A DNA stretch of 64,000 bases, taken from NCBI GenBank assembly GCA_013180625.2, contig SNVD02014509.1, positions 1 through 64,000 of the forward strand, given 5' to 3'. The position numbers were made by a program, and so were the translations under genes. The notes under the pieces are model-generated. The model searched no databases. It saw nothing but the letters and a program-made list of their open reading frames with translations, and was not told where the DNA came from. This DNA comes from Boswellia sacra. Lineage: Eukaryota; Streptophyta; Magnoliopsida; Sapindales; Burseraceae. Numbering within the stretch: the stretch's first letter is position 1; each line of letters starts with the position of its first letter. This document shows, one piece after another, positions 49,012 through 61,056 of the stretch.

Positions 49012-51720
49012 TAATCTTTAGCGACCAAATTTTTAGCGTCGAATGAAATTTCATAGCTGTATGTTTGATTCTACAACGAAAATCAAATTTTGTAACTGAA
49101 GGTGGTAGCCAAAACTAAGAAAATAAAAATTTTTCTTGGGATGAAGATTTCGTTGCCATATCCTTATCCTACGACGAAAAGAAAGTTAGTTGCAGAAAAT
49201 CAAGTGGTGCAAAATTGTGTTTCAGTAACCATTGTACATTTCATAGCTGCAAGAAGCTTTCTAAGACCAAGTTTGGTCATTGAAAAGGTTAAGGCATTTG
49301 GTTTCCAAATTAGATTTACCCATTACGCAAGTGGTGGCGGGATGTAGCATGCACCAACCAAACAGATTTCGTAGCAAAAAATTAAGTTTCGCAACCAAAA
49401 TGTCTGTCGTTAAAAGGTTAGGAAAGTCAATTCCGCGCAAGAGATTTGGCTACCATGTTAAATGGTCGTAGAATATTACAAACAATGACCAATGACATTT
49501 CATAGCTGAAAATAGTATTTTATGGCAATATACTTTGTCGTTAAAAGGTTAGAAAGTTGGTTTTCTAAGATGGTTAGTTAAGGGTTCCTATTTGATAATA
49601 TAAATATACTATGGACATATAATTTGGCTTCACTATAATTAAATTATAATTATCTATCAATTACTAACAAAGTTCCTATTTGATAATATTCTTAAAAAAA
49701 TGTTGATTAATATTTCAAGAAATCATGTTCATGTATTAGGAAAGTCAATTCCGCGCAAGAGATTTGGCTACCATGTTAAATGGTCGTAGAATATTACAAA
49801 CAATGACCAATGACATTTCATAGCTGAAAATAGTATTTTATGGCAATATACTTTGTCGTTAAAAGGTTAGAAAGTTGGTTTTCTAAGATGGTTAGTTAAG
49901 GGTTCCTATTTGATAATATAAATATACTATGGACATATAATTTGGCTTCACTATAATTAAATTATAATTATCTATCAATTACTAACAAAGTTCCTATTTG
50001 ATAATATTCTTAAAAAAATGTTGATTAATATTTCAAGAAATCATGTTCATGTATTTTTAGCACTAAACAACTGCTACATGTTGTGATAACAACTATTCAT
50101 ATTTATTAATATATTAACAATTAAACACATTATAACAAGTACGTACATGTGCAATTTTTAAAAACAATATATATGTTTTGAGTGGCGACTGTTTTTTTTA
50201 ATCCAACAACATGATTAATTACACTTACTATAAATTTTGTGGTTTTTAATATTATTAAATTACTAAAGTATAACTTTTATTAACCAAATTCACAATATTA
50301 CATATATTGAAGGATCCAACAAACTACTTTATAGTAATTAATATAAGATTTCTCTTTTCATTAATTATTTGATTGATACGTATTAATTAGCTTGTATCAA
50401 ACACATTACTATAATTATACAATGAATGAAGCGATACAATTGAGCATTAACTCAATTGCTATTCTCAAATTCTTATAATATGATATTTATTTAGCATTGA
50501 TCTATTTAATAGAGTATACGATCATCAGTGATTAACTCTTCATTAATAAAGAGAAGATGCTAGGATGTCACATCAATATTCAAGTTACTTAGTATATAAC
50601 ATACCAATATAATAGAGTGGATATCGGAATAACTAATTAAAAGCTTACTTTAATTAAGAATAACTTTATTTGAAATATTAAATAAAAAACCTTAAATATT
50701 ATATATTAAATTTAAATATTAACTAATTAAAATTAGTCTTTTAAAAAACTTTAAATATTAAATTGTAAATTAAATATACAATTACTTATAAAGTTTAATA
50801 TCAAGTAATCAGTCAGAAGTATAAAGTTTAATCTCAAGTAATTAGTTATATATAATTAAATACTATATAAAAATATAAAATTAAAAAAACGAAATTTAAT
50901 TTAACAATAAAGCAAAATAATAAGTGCTCAAATTAGGCGCAATTTCAAAAGGTGCAAAATTAAAATCCCTAAATTTTCATCTTGAACGTATCAAAACCTA
51001 AAATCTCTACTGCATCACGAACCCTTCACTGTATTGCAACTGAGTTAGTCTCCTAAGCACACTTGATTTCGAAAATGATGAATCATAAGACTAACTCATA
51101 AGAACTCGCACAGCTTCTAAGTCGTAGTGGCCAAAGATAAGTGAAGGCTAGGCTTCAAAAGGTTTCAAAGTTGGCTTCTGAAAGAGATGGTTTGAAGTAG
51201 TCAATATAACTAAAATGGTGCAGGGCACATTCTATTTGGGCTTCTTTAATGTTTAGTCAAACATCACTATTATCAACTGAGATGTATATATTTTGTTAGA
51301 AAGGGTTTAAGATTCACTTGCAGTGTTTTTAGTAATCGTTGGTTGCATTTTTTTAAATCTTTTGTTTTTTAAATGTTTTTTGTGTATATTTCTCATTGTA
51401 TGTGTTATTCATTTATGTTTGTAGGACCAACTTATGAGATTTTAGAGGATCTTAGCTATGGTTAATCAAGAAGGCGTTGATTCTCTCTGGTTCTAACTGC
51501 CCTTTTTAACTTTGACTTTGGAAGGCTGTAGGTACAAATGCTTTATCAATATCCAGCCCACATTGTTAAATCTATTTAAATTTTTAGCAACGAAAATGGT
51601 AGATCTAATTTTCAGAAGTCTAAAACTTGGTAACTTTAGCTAACCTTTGTGATCTAAAGTTAAAAAAAGGGTCATATTGGCGCTTATAAATTACCAAGAC
51701 TTTTTTATTTTACTCTAAAG
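49012..51720. mobile_element. Decayed CACTA-like element (tentative)
   Basis: TACTACAAGAAAT at 49009-49021 is one base from a CACTA-type end. Words like TTTAGCGACCAAA, GTCGTTAAAAGG, CATAGCTG and TTCGTAGCAAAA recur to about 50000, and TTTTAGCAACGAAAATGG reappears near 51583. The right terminus is not clear. The less biased stretch 50980-51540 may be a captured or residual gene piece; no family was recognised. The block contains the 318-bp duplication. Confidence 0.4.
49421..50056. repeat. Perfect 318-bp tandem duplication
   Basis: The unit starting GGAAAGTCAATTCCGCGCAA at 49421 starts again at 49739. I found no difference between the two copies through 50055. Exact identity inside strongly decayed surroundings means a very recent event or an assembly duplication. 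Confidence 0.93.
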
Positions 51721-51795
51721 TGTAGATTTCAACACAAATATACTAATGTAAGACTTGTTAGTCCAGATTCTTTGACTTTACTACATTGGTTGTTT
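50056..51795. other. AT-rich DNA, no gene recognised
   Basis: This stretch overlaps the tentative CACTA remnant. Composition improves at 50980-51540, but no open frame of length survives. I see nothing that names a host gene. Confidence 0.4.
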
Positions 51796-53496
51796 TGTTA
51801 GGAATTTGCTATAAATAATATTGTTGTAAAGAATAAAAGTTATTATTTATAAATTATCCAAATGTGATTGTACCAGTTACTAAAAGCTCCAAAGCATATA
51901 CATTGATAAAGTTCTGTATATATGAGATATATATGGACATAGAACTTTATCATAGTTCAAAACTACTTCACAACTTATAAACAAAATGTGGGCTCTTTGT
52001 TTGGATAAGGTTGTAGTGTTGTTTGTCTTCAATGGGGAAATGGTGAGTCTCTAACCATTTGAAGTACGATTTTACGACAAAGACACTAGTGTATTAATGA
52101 ATGCACTGAGCACAGACCACATGAAATTATAACATTCGGTGAAAATACTATGACCGAATCTAAATTACCACAACCAAGCACTAAAGGCATTTCTACCTTA
52201 TACTTGAGTAGGTAGTGTAGCTTTAGTATACAAGCTATAGTCTTTGACTATAATAGAAAGTTAGATCTAAAATGGAAGGTCAATAAATCGGCTAGTTGGG
52301 ATTATAAGATCTATATGGTAGTAGACACTACACCATAGATATGGAATTTATGACTCCGAAATAATTGTAGAATAACACCTTGGTGATTTTACAATGTTTT
52401 AAATAAGGAATCTTGGCCAAGTGTTTAATGAAAGGTTTGTCATTAAATTAAGATTTATTTTAATAAATCTTAATTCATTTAAATGATGCAAAATTGGTAT
52501 CAAGGAATCAAGATGTAGTTAAAGGAGTAAAATAGTAAATTATGTCTAGCTTCAATTATTGGTATTGCATAAATGGTAGTTATGTAAACCTGTTGATCAA
52601 TGGATATGGCTTAAAGAAATAATTTAATCAGATTAAATTATTAAGTTTTATATAAAGAGTATTTAATTCAATAGTGTAGCTTTGGACCTATTATAGAATG
52701 GACTAATGATAATAAGTGGGATCCACTACAATTATGAGATAATAAGGTACTAAGTTAAATCTATTAGAGTTTATAATTAAATATGTCTATTAAGGTCCTT
52801 TGTGTAGCTGTTTATAGAATTGCTTAAGCAAGGGCCTGGACTTGAGAAAATAAATTATTTAATTTAATTAGGTTAATTAGTGAATTAAGCCTAGGTATTA
52901 AATTAAATAAAATTATTGAACTAGTATATGAGCTGATTTAATTAACATGATTAATTAGTAAATAGGGTGGTCTGATATTAAATTAATGATATTAATTAAA
53001 TGGGCTTCTAAATTAATTAAAAGTTAATGAATTAAAGGCTTAAGTCATTGGGTTAGACCCTAAAAGTCTTACTAGGCCCAAATGGTTTTATATGAGTTAT
53101 AACCGTATCTAAATCATGTATACTAGTTAATATCAGCAAGGGTACATAAGACACAGGAAAAGGGAGCCAGGGTTTTCAACATTCGAGATAGAGTGTCTCC
53201 AGAACAGAAAAACATCAAATCTTGCCTAAGCCTCCTTGAGAAAAAAGTTAATAGCCTTGGAGGCCTAAGCAAGTGACTTTTCAACTTTCTAGTGTCTTCT
53301 AATCCTGATTCTTGTTTTCTCAGGCATTGTCCAACTTTGATAGATGTTCACACGTCTCGATCAGACAATTTTTTAGACATATGCAGGAGTTAAGGTGGAA
53401 GAAAGCACAAAAATTGAAGCCTTTGTTTGCTGGACCTTAGTCTTGGAGCTGTTTCTGCATAGTCGATTGGATAAATTTTGTGTTCGAGATCCTACA
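51796..53496 (+). repeat. 5' LTR of copia family C
   Basis: The 1701-bp segment starts TGTTAGGAA and ends GATCCTACA, followed after one base by the primer-binding site. The start resembles the TGTTAGGAATATGCCC end of a widespread plant copia group, and the inverted copy ending at 46183 keeps that form. Confidence 0.88.
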
Positions 53497-53497
53497 A

Positions 53498-53510
53498 TTG
53501 GTATCAAAGC
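53498..53510 (+). other. Primer-binding site of family C
   Basis: TTGGTATCAAAGC lies one base after the LTR, a one-mismatch version of the initiator Met tRNA site TGGTATCAGAGC. Confidence 0.85.
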
Positions 53511-55845
53511 CTCTTTTCCTCCACTAGAGAGCAATCATGGCATTAATTTAAATATGATTTTTGTGCTTTTATGACATATTATAATGATGTGGTATTTTAT
53601 TTTTCATGTTTTTGCATAAGATCACGTGATGAATTTTATGTAATGATTTGTATGGATGTATTTTTTGGGAATAATACTTGGCCTAGAGTTTTGGTTGTAT
53701 TTTATTCTTTTGGGGATATAAATATTGAGGGGTGGCAGTTAAAGCAATTGAATTACCCTCTGTTAGTTTTTTGTTTTTGTTGACTTGATCTTGCGTTTTT
53801 TTCTATTCGGCCGTATGTAATATTATTAATCATGCGTTTTATTTAATTTGATTATTTGAGATGTAAACGCAAGTTTGTATTTGATATTCAGTTTACATAC
53901 GGCTGAGTATATTTAATTGTATATTGCAAATGCAATTTGCACGTGATGTAATTTCAAGACATGCAATTAGTGTTTGATAGTGATTAAATGCGTTTGTATG
54001 TTTTAAATTGATGTAAAACGCAAGATGTATATTAGTGCAATTTTAAGGCACACAAAGTGTGTTTAATGTCGATTAAATGCTCCCAAGTAATTGGAGATCA
54101 AGTGAAGACCTAATTTGATGAGGCAAAGGCGTTATGGTTTGACTAAAAGTGCAATTGTTGCATAATATGGAAACAGTTGGCTAGGGTTTGTACAAGAGTT
54201 GTACGTGAAATCCTAGCCTTGGCGGTACATCGTTTGGGCCATGGGGTTGACATGGCATGAGCTATCCACCTTAATAATGGTTTAGACTATGGAATGGGTA
54301 GGGCTTGGTGGAGCCATGGTGTTCATGCCTAGTGTGCTTAAGTCCCAACTTTCTCAGGTTGGGGTTTTTGTAGTTTTGGGCCTAAGAGCTATTGGATGTT
54401 GTCCTATGGGTCTAGTTTGGTGGTTTATCACTAAAACCTAGCTAAAAGGCTTTTCTAAAACATCTAATGGTTGCTGGGCAGCAACCAAACCCAAGATGTT
54501 GGGCCCTTAGGGATTACTCAAGCCCAAAGCCAAGTTAGTTCTAAGAAGGTTCACCAATTAGGCATGGTTTATTTTGAAACTAAAGCCCAAAAGAATGCAA
54601 TGGATTTATTGCGTTATCTCTCATATTGTGCAAGTTGTTTTGTGGTTTTACAACCTAAAATGGTGACAAAAGTGGAATTGTATGGCCCATAAAATCAAAG
54701 ATGCATTCTACCAGGGTAAAACTGCAAATCTGAAGACGTTCCAGTTCTGTAGGGGTATCTATAAAAAGTTTTAAAGTTTCTAGACAGCTTTGAAGCAGTT
54801 CACTGGTTATGCTAAATTTTCAATTTTATGAATTTTAGAAATTTTCTTATCACTAATAGACATATTCAAGCACAAGGGAGATGCCGAGATGATAGAAAAA
54901 CTCATTCCAAATATTATTATAATATTTTTAGAAAAAATGCCAAGTATTTTACAACATGTTTGCTTTATGAAAGTATGATTATTTTATTTAATTATTAAAT
55001 GAAATAATGATATGTCACATGCCATTTAGAGAAATAGGAATGCCATATCAATGCATTATAACATGTCCACGCATTTATGCATGAATTTATATATGATTAA
55101 TCAAAGTATTTGATTAATGGAATATATAAATTAAATTACTTAAATTAATTAGATTAAGTAAAGTAACTAAACAAGATGATTTATAAATTTATTAAAGAGT
55201 TTGGTAAATAGAAAATAAATCATAAAGTTAATTAATGTGATTAAATTAAGAGTTAAAATGTAGATATAAAAGTTATATGGATCACATTTTGAATTAAAAT
55301 CCAAAATTTCAAATGTTTGAATGGGAGAAGGTTTGATGGCCCTTTTGAATGGGCTATTTATAAGCCTCTGTCTTAACCTACCTTAAGGTCATGGTTCCTA
55401 TAGGAGGATTTATGGTAGTTGTCTTCCAAGATAGGATCTCCTATATGGATAAAGTCGTTTAAAAAAGCCATTAGTGTTTTCTCCTATAGATATATCATTT
55501 TAATGTAATTTTGGAATTCGATTGAAATAATGGTCAAACACTCAACTTAATTTTTGAAAAGATAGTCCCTATAAGAATAATTTCATTAAATAAGGACCGA
55601 AATATGGTGGTTATTATTATTGAAATAGGAGATATTTTGAAAATAATAATGATTAGAAGGAGCTATAATCAAATAGGGTTATTACATTTCCCTATAGGAA
55701 AGTGGTAATTATTTAATTAAAGTATCATAGAATATATTACTTATTATTTTGGGTAACTGCATTGGCATTTTTTGCATCCCATGTATCATGTAGTTATATT
55801 CAAAAGAATGTATAGTCACTGATAAGGGCTTTTGTCTACCTTTAT
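53511..55845 (+). other. Long leader of family C element
   Basis: Non-coding sequence between primer site and gag. Open frames at 53571-53783 and 54471-54692 have no domain. The phrases resemble the long leaders of other plant copia elements of this group, from memory. A separate insertion within it cannot be excluded. Confidence 0.5.
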
Positions 55846-56930
55846 AGAAAATGAATCCTATTGCTTCTATTATTAATGATTACATGATCTAAGGAAAAAA
55901 TTATGAAAAATGGAAATTAAAACTGGACATTGTGTTAGCATTTGATAAGATTAAATAGGTGTTAATTAAGCTTGTCCCTAATGCTCCTATAGATGAGTCC
56001 ACCCAAGTAGAGAGGGATTATTTTAACACTTGGAGGAATGCTAACGAAACTGCCAAGTGTTATATTCTTAACTTAATGAATGATGTGTTTCAAGCACAAC
56101 ATGGGGGGATGGACAATGTTGTGGACATTATGACTTAGCTATATGAGATGTTTGGTGATCAGGGATGTTAGGCAAAAGGACATGCCTCACAGAGATTCGT
56201 GAGCATGTGACAAGAACTGAATGAACTTGTTAGGGATTATATGATAAAAGTCATCGCAACCCTAAATCAGGTTGAGGTTTTAGGTGTAGAGATTGATGCT
56301 AACTTGTAGATCGATATGATCTTTGGGTCACTCAAAAGTACCTTTAATCAGCTCAAGTTGGACTATGAGCTGAATCATAAGGACTATAATCTGATTAGGC
56401 TCATGAAAGATCTTGAAAGGACTGAAGAGATCATGCTTGGCAAGGCAAAGGAAGTTAACATAGTTGAGCCTTCTTCTTCTTTTGCTACAACCAAGTCCTT
56501 TAACACAGGAAAGGGGAAATGCAAGGAGAATAAAAAGAAGAAGGGACGAGTCTATCAAGAAAGTCACCAACACAGAGAAGAAGTTGAAAGGCAAGTACTT
56601 TCACTGTGGCATGGATGTGCATTGGAAGAGAAATTGCCCAACCCACGTAGATGAAAAGAAAAACAATAAAGGTAGTGTACTCTTTATTGAAGCATGTTTT
56701 GTAGAAGAATCTATTAATATTTGTGTGAATGGGGCTTTCATCCTGCTATAGCATTTGCGATCATGACATTGTGTCAAAGCCTCTTTCAAGATTTAAGGAA
56801 ACACGAACAAGCCATAAGTATCTCTAGAGAATGGAATCCCCACCTAATATTCTATTGGGAAAATGGATGATGGCAATTCAATCCTTCAAGACCTAAACTA
56901 CTATATCCCTTCAAAGATAGGCTCAGGAAG
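55846..56930 (+). pseudogene. Copia family C gag and protease start, copy A
   Basis: Reading through several stops gives a copia gag: GKNYEKWKLKLDIVLAFDKI near 55890-55950, TWRNANETAKCYILNLM near 56025-56075, then the 112-codon frame 56316-56654 with FNQLKLDYELN and MKDLERTEEIML. A frame change leads to the CCHC zinc knuckle CGMDVHWKRNC at about 56606-56638. Past it, GFKETRTSHK near 56787 suggests protease-flanking sequence. At least five in-frame stops make it dead. The zinc knuckle would bind the element RNA in a working copy. Confidence 0.82.
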
Positions 56931-57335
56931 TTAGGTATGTGCCTTCAGCTTGCCCAAATATAAATCCGGCCTCCACTAAGATATACAAAATAAAAATATC
57001 TTTACTTGTTATATAGTCCACTTAATGTTTGTTCATTTTATGCACACATTGTTTGTTTTATTTTCTTTAAGACATGTAAGGTGATTTCGACCAATAATAA
57101 TTGTATATTCATACAAAGAAAGAGGGAGGAGAAAAAATTACATTTCTTTATAAGCATGGGGGAGTGGGAATAGGATTATATCTTTTGTTCTTCAACAATA
57201 AATAAAGAAAATTCTACTTCTAAATACTTCAAAGTATCCATTTATTCATAGCATATCTATGTAATTCAAATATCGGATATACAATTCAAGACTCTATAAA
57301 CAGTAAATTCCACACCCCCATATGTGAGTCTACTC
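56931..57335. other. Unassigned segment between the two gag copies
   Basis: No open frame and no motif recognised. It may mark the join of the duplication. Confidence 0.35.
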
Positions 57336-57671
57336 ATTATGACTCAGCTATATGAGATGTTTGGTGATCAGGGATGTTAGGCAAAAGGAGATGCCTCACA
57401 GAGATTCGTGAGCATGTGACAAGAACTGAATGAACTTGTTAGGGATTATATGATGAAAATCATCGCAACCCTAAATCAGGTTGAGGTTTTAGGTGTAGAG
57501 ATTGATGCTAACTTGTAGATCGATATGATCTTTGGGTCACTCAAAAGTACCTTTAATCAGCTCAAGTTGGACTATGAGCTGAATCATAAGGACTATAATC
57601 TGATTGGGCTCATGAAAGATCTTGAAAGGACTGAAGAGATCATGCTTGGCAAGGCAAAGGAAGTTAACATA
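57336..57671 (+). pseudogene. Copia family C gag, copy B, left part
   Basis: It repeats 56130-56462 of copy A almost base for base, with the same stops, including the TAG in place of a codon after GDQGC. It ends at GTTAACATA where the CACTA element begins, and continues at 63660. Confidence 0.88.
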
Positions 57672-57689
57672 CACTACAACAAAAAGGAC

Positions 57690-58210
57690 ATACGGTAGCA
57701 TTCCATCATTGCTACTGAAAGTGTTTGGTAGCATTAAAGCACAAGCTATTGTAGGCCAAGCAACTAAAAGTCTTTGGATTTGGTTGCATTTATGTGAGGC
57801 TATGAATTATTTATGGGTAGCATGTGTGAAAAGCCATTGACATTTTTCTATAACATACATAGAAAGCTATTAAGATCCTTCTCGTAGCATTTTAATAAGG
57901 CTATAGCTTCAATTTTTAGAGCATTTTAATAAGGCTATTACTGATCTTTTTATAGCATATATTACTAGCTATAAATAATTCTTTCATATTAAGTATAGAA
58001 TGCTACAAATGAACTTTTTATGGCATGCATAGAATGCCATGGAAAACCATTTTGTAGCATGCACATATGGCTACAGACGTGGATTTCCTAACATGTAATG
58101 AATCCAAAATATTTTTGTTTTTATAGCATCTAGTTGTAGTTGGTAACTGAGTTCTCATAACATTATACAAATGCTACCATAATATGATTTTGTAGCATGT
58201 CACTATTATA
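57690..58210. repeat. Left subterminal repeats of the 6-kb CACTA element
   Basis: GTAGCAT, TAGCATTTTAATAAGGCTAT and ATAGCAT variants occur in both orientations about every 20-40 bases. The right-end counterpart is at 63420-63640. They are likely binding sites of the element's own protein, by analogy with En/Spm. Confidence 0.72.
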
Positions 58211-59104
58211 ATAATTATTCTGAATGTTTTACAATTATTAAATGATATTTAAACTATTTTAACAAAAAGATTTCATTCATCATATTTCATTAATATATAG
58301 TGATGAAGTAAATCTTAACTAGCATGTATCAAAGTTACATAAAATATATATATGAAAAGTTTACCATACAACTCTCATGCTCTGGGCACAACATACATCA
58401 AAGACCTCACATACATCATAGATCTTTTGGATGCTTGGTTTATAAAATCCAAAGTCAAAATTAATATGTAAGTCTTAGCCATTCAAAAATAGATCAACAA
58501 AATATTATTCCTTCTTTATTCCCATCCTGCGCTTCTTGTATATTTTTATGACCTGCATCATTTATTCAAATGAAATATAATTATTTATATTTCAAAAAGG
58601 AAAACAACATAATAGTCTAAAGATATGTTGGGATATATTACTGTTTTTGTTTTAGCTTTCTTACACAATCACAAAGTAATAGAGAAGCATAGAGTAGTTG
58701 ACTTGAAAATGCATGTGGAACTAAAAACCAAAGAAGACACAATACAATTTGAACTTTGCAAATTAGTATTTCACTCACTATTCAGTTCAAAAATATACAC
58801 ATATATATCAACAATATTATAAACTAATATGACCTCAATTAATAAAAGCATGATCAAGTTAAAGTCTGACAGTAGCTATTAACCTACGTAATTTCAACAA
58901 CATTACAAATACCAACCAAAACAAATATTAAAAGCAACTACCATACCAAATAATTTAGTTAATTCGTCTACACATAGGGAAGTTACAGCCATCAAATTTA
59001 ACTTTAATTACAAGTGATCAATCTATTAATTAAAGTAAATTTAGAAAAGTTGTAAGAAACCTTATTACCTGAAAAGAAAATAGAATGAAAATTATGTTAA
59101 AGAT

Positions 59105-59377
59105 ACTATAACAACTTTGTCTACAGGCCCGACAACTATACTATCCACAGCACCTTCAACATAAATCATCTCAGATGCAGCCCTCCTCAGAAATGCATTA
59201 TGTACCTTTGGTACATCAATCCATACTCTCATAGCATTAGGTCCAATAGGAACATGATGAACTTTTGCTTCTGGATCACTTGAAGACCATCGCCCTTAGG
59301 CCACTAACTCCACAGTCCCTCTCCAATCAAACAACTTACATTTACCATTTTGAGGGATGATGTTAACACTCCAGCTA

Positions 59378-59420
<43 letters not shown>

Positions 59421-61056
59421 GGAATTGATATTTAAATGATTTAATTAGCAAAAAATAGTTATAAGTTCATGTACTATATTTAAACAAAATGAAATATGTT
59501 AATATTATTCTTACCGATGAAGAATTGAAAGGTGTGTTGGATACATCCTCATAAGGTTCATCTGCTTGACTTTGGTTCTATAAATTGCGTAAATGAAAAT
59601 ATAATTGTTAGACTTTTATTACAATTATAATTTAATAACTGTTTAAATTTAATACTTGCCTGAGTTTTCAGCAAAAGTGCTTCAAGTAAGCTTTGCATTT
59701 GATCTATTCGTTTTAGCATTTGATCTTGATCCTGCATCATTTGAGCTAAAACACCACAATTCTGTGATATTAGTGACAATTGTGAAAGAGTAACTCCATT
59801 TTCAAACCCTTTTACATGCCCTCCCTTGTCAGGACCAAGCACCTTTGATATTGTATCTTCTTTTAAATTAATTGGAGAATGCAACGAAGCATCAACCACG
59901 GCTTCAACTTCTTTCAATTTATCCTACAAATATATAATATTATTAAAAAATTTAGATGATGATGGTCTAAGTGCAAAAAGATAATTTTATATAAATAATA
60001 AACAAATATACTTACAAGAGTTTCTGCAGGTGATGTATTCACTGGATCACCATTCTTTTTGTTATAGGCTTGATTCCATACATCGACTCTTGAGATAGAA
60101 TGTCTTCCATCTTTCTTTTACTAAAAATAAAATTATTATTTATAAATATATTGTTAGTGACATAACTAATTATTATTTATTATAAAAGTATGAGATAATA
60201 TCATAAAAGTTATGAGATAATAGCATGTCATCAACTGTTCGAGCATAAACTCTTCGACCACTTGTACATGGGATATGTTTCCTTTTCATTGCTTTGAACT
60301 TATCACACTTAACCTGGCTATATATATATATATACACACACAATAATTTAACAAGCTTGATGCATTTAATGAAATAGTCAACTTAATCTAACAGAGATAA
60401 AACTATTTATTGATCTTTAAATGCCCCTTTGACTGACTTGTAATAAGTAAAAAACTCAGCAAGTTAAAAACTTAAGGCATATAATGTAATGAACATACTT
60501 TAAACTTAGTACTTGTCTTTTCTCTCAAAAATTCTTTCCATTTATTGATTGTCTTGATTTTGTCATGTTTGAGCATCAATATTTCTTCTTCATTTTTTGC
60601 TTGCTCAATTTTTTTAACAAGTCTTGATTTGGAAGACCTCTAAAGTGATCCCATCGCCTTAAACACATTTTTTTTTGCCACTCTTCTTCCAGTTTGTATC
60701 TTGTCTACATAAATAAATAAATAAAATAAAATGATTAATAGATTGATTATTTTACATATACATTGTATAGATACAAAACCTAGGGATTTAGACTACACCT
60801 GAATAGTTTTCCATAGAATTTTTATCTTCTCTTTTGGAAGCTTTCTCCAATTTGAAAGTGTAAAAAGAACATTCTCTCTAACTAGACATCCTAAGAATGA
60901 AGATAACGTAACATATTGCTCTCCAATAGGCTGAACATATTTATTAAATTTGACTTCAATTCGATTATCACCAATTAGAGCAATGTTTTTCATTTTTGTC
61001 GTACCTCTATTTCGCTTAACTGCATGCGACTCTTCTAGTTGATCTGTTGATGCCAT
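59105..61056 (-). pseudogene. Ptta/En/Spm-type (Transposase_24-like) gene of CACTA element, multi-exon, interrupted
   Basis: Exon-like blocks on the minus strand: 61056-60799 (ATG; QPIGEQYVTLSSFLGCLVRE, LSNWRKLP; a GT donor follows); about 60712-60510 (INKWKEFLREKTSTKFK, with a shift); about 60320-60190 (KFKAMKRKHIPCTSGRRVYA); about 60120-60015 (GRHSISRVDVWNQAY); 59925-59660 (TISKVLGPDKGGHVKGF, then a Gln/Met-rich helix); about 59580-59515; and about 59370-59105 (CKLFDWRGTVELVA, stop, GRWSSSDPEAKVHHVPIGPN). These match the order I know for plant proteins named Ptta/En/Spm transposase. In En/Spm such a protein binds the subterminal repeats. A TAA in the last block and a shift in the second argue against function. 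Confidence 0.82.
59375..59420. repeat. AAT trinucleotide microsatellite
   Basis: About 14 consecutive AAT units at 59378-59419, lying in the presumed intron between the last two exon-like blocks of the CACTA gene. Confidence 0.95.

Larger units (their letters stand above)
51796..57671 (+). mobile_element. Copia family C element, incomplete, plus strand
   Basis: LTR, primer-binding site, a 2.3-kb leader, decayed gag and the beginning of protease are in order on the plus strand. Integrase, RT and RNase H are not seen before the second gag copy begins at about 57336. No 3' LTR is in the window. The right-hand part is rearranged by a gag duplication, a CACTA insertion and a family B LTR. Confidence 0.75.

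Noticed and set aside
56328..56594. 88-codon minus-strand frame (and its duplicate at 57537-57734)
   Set aside because: Antisense shadow of the gag copies.
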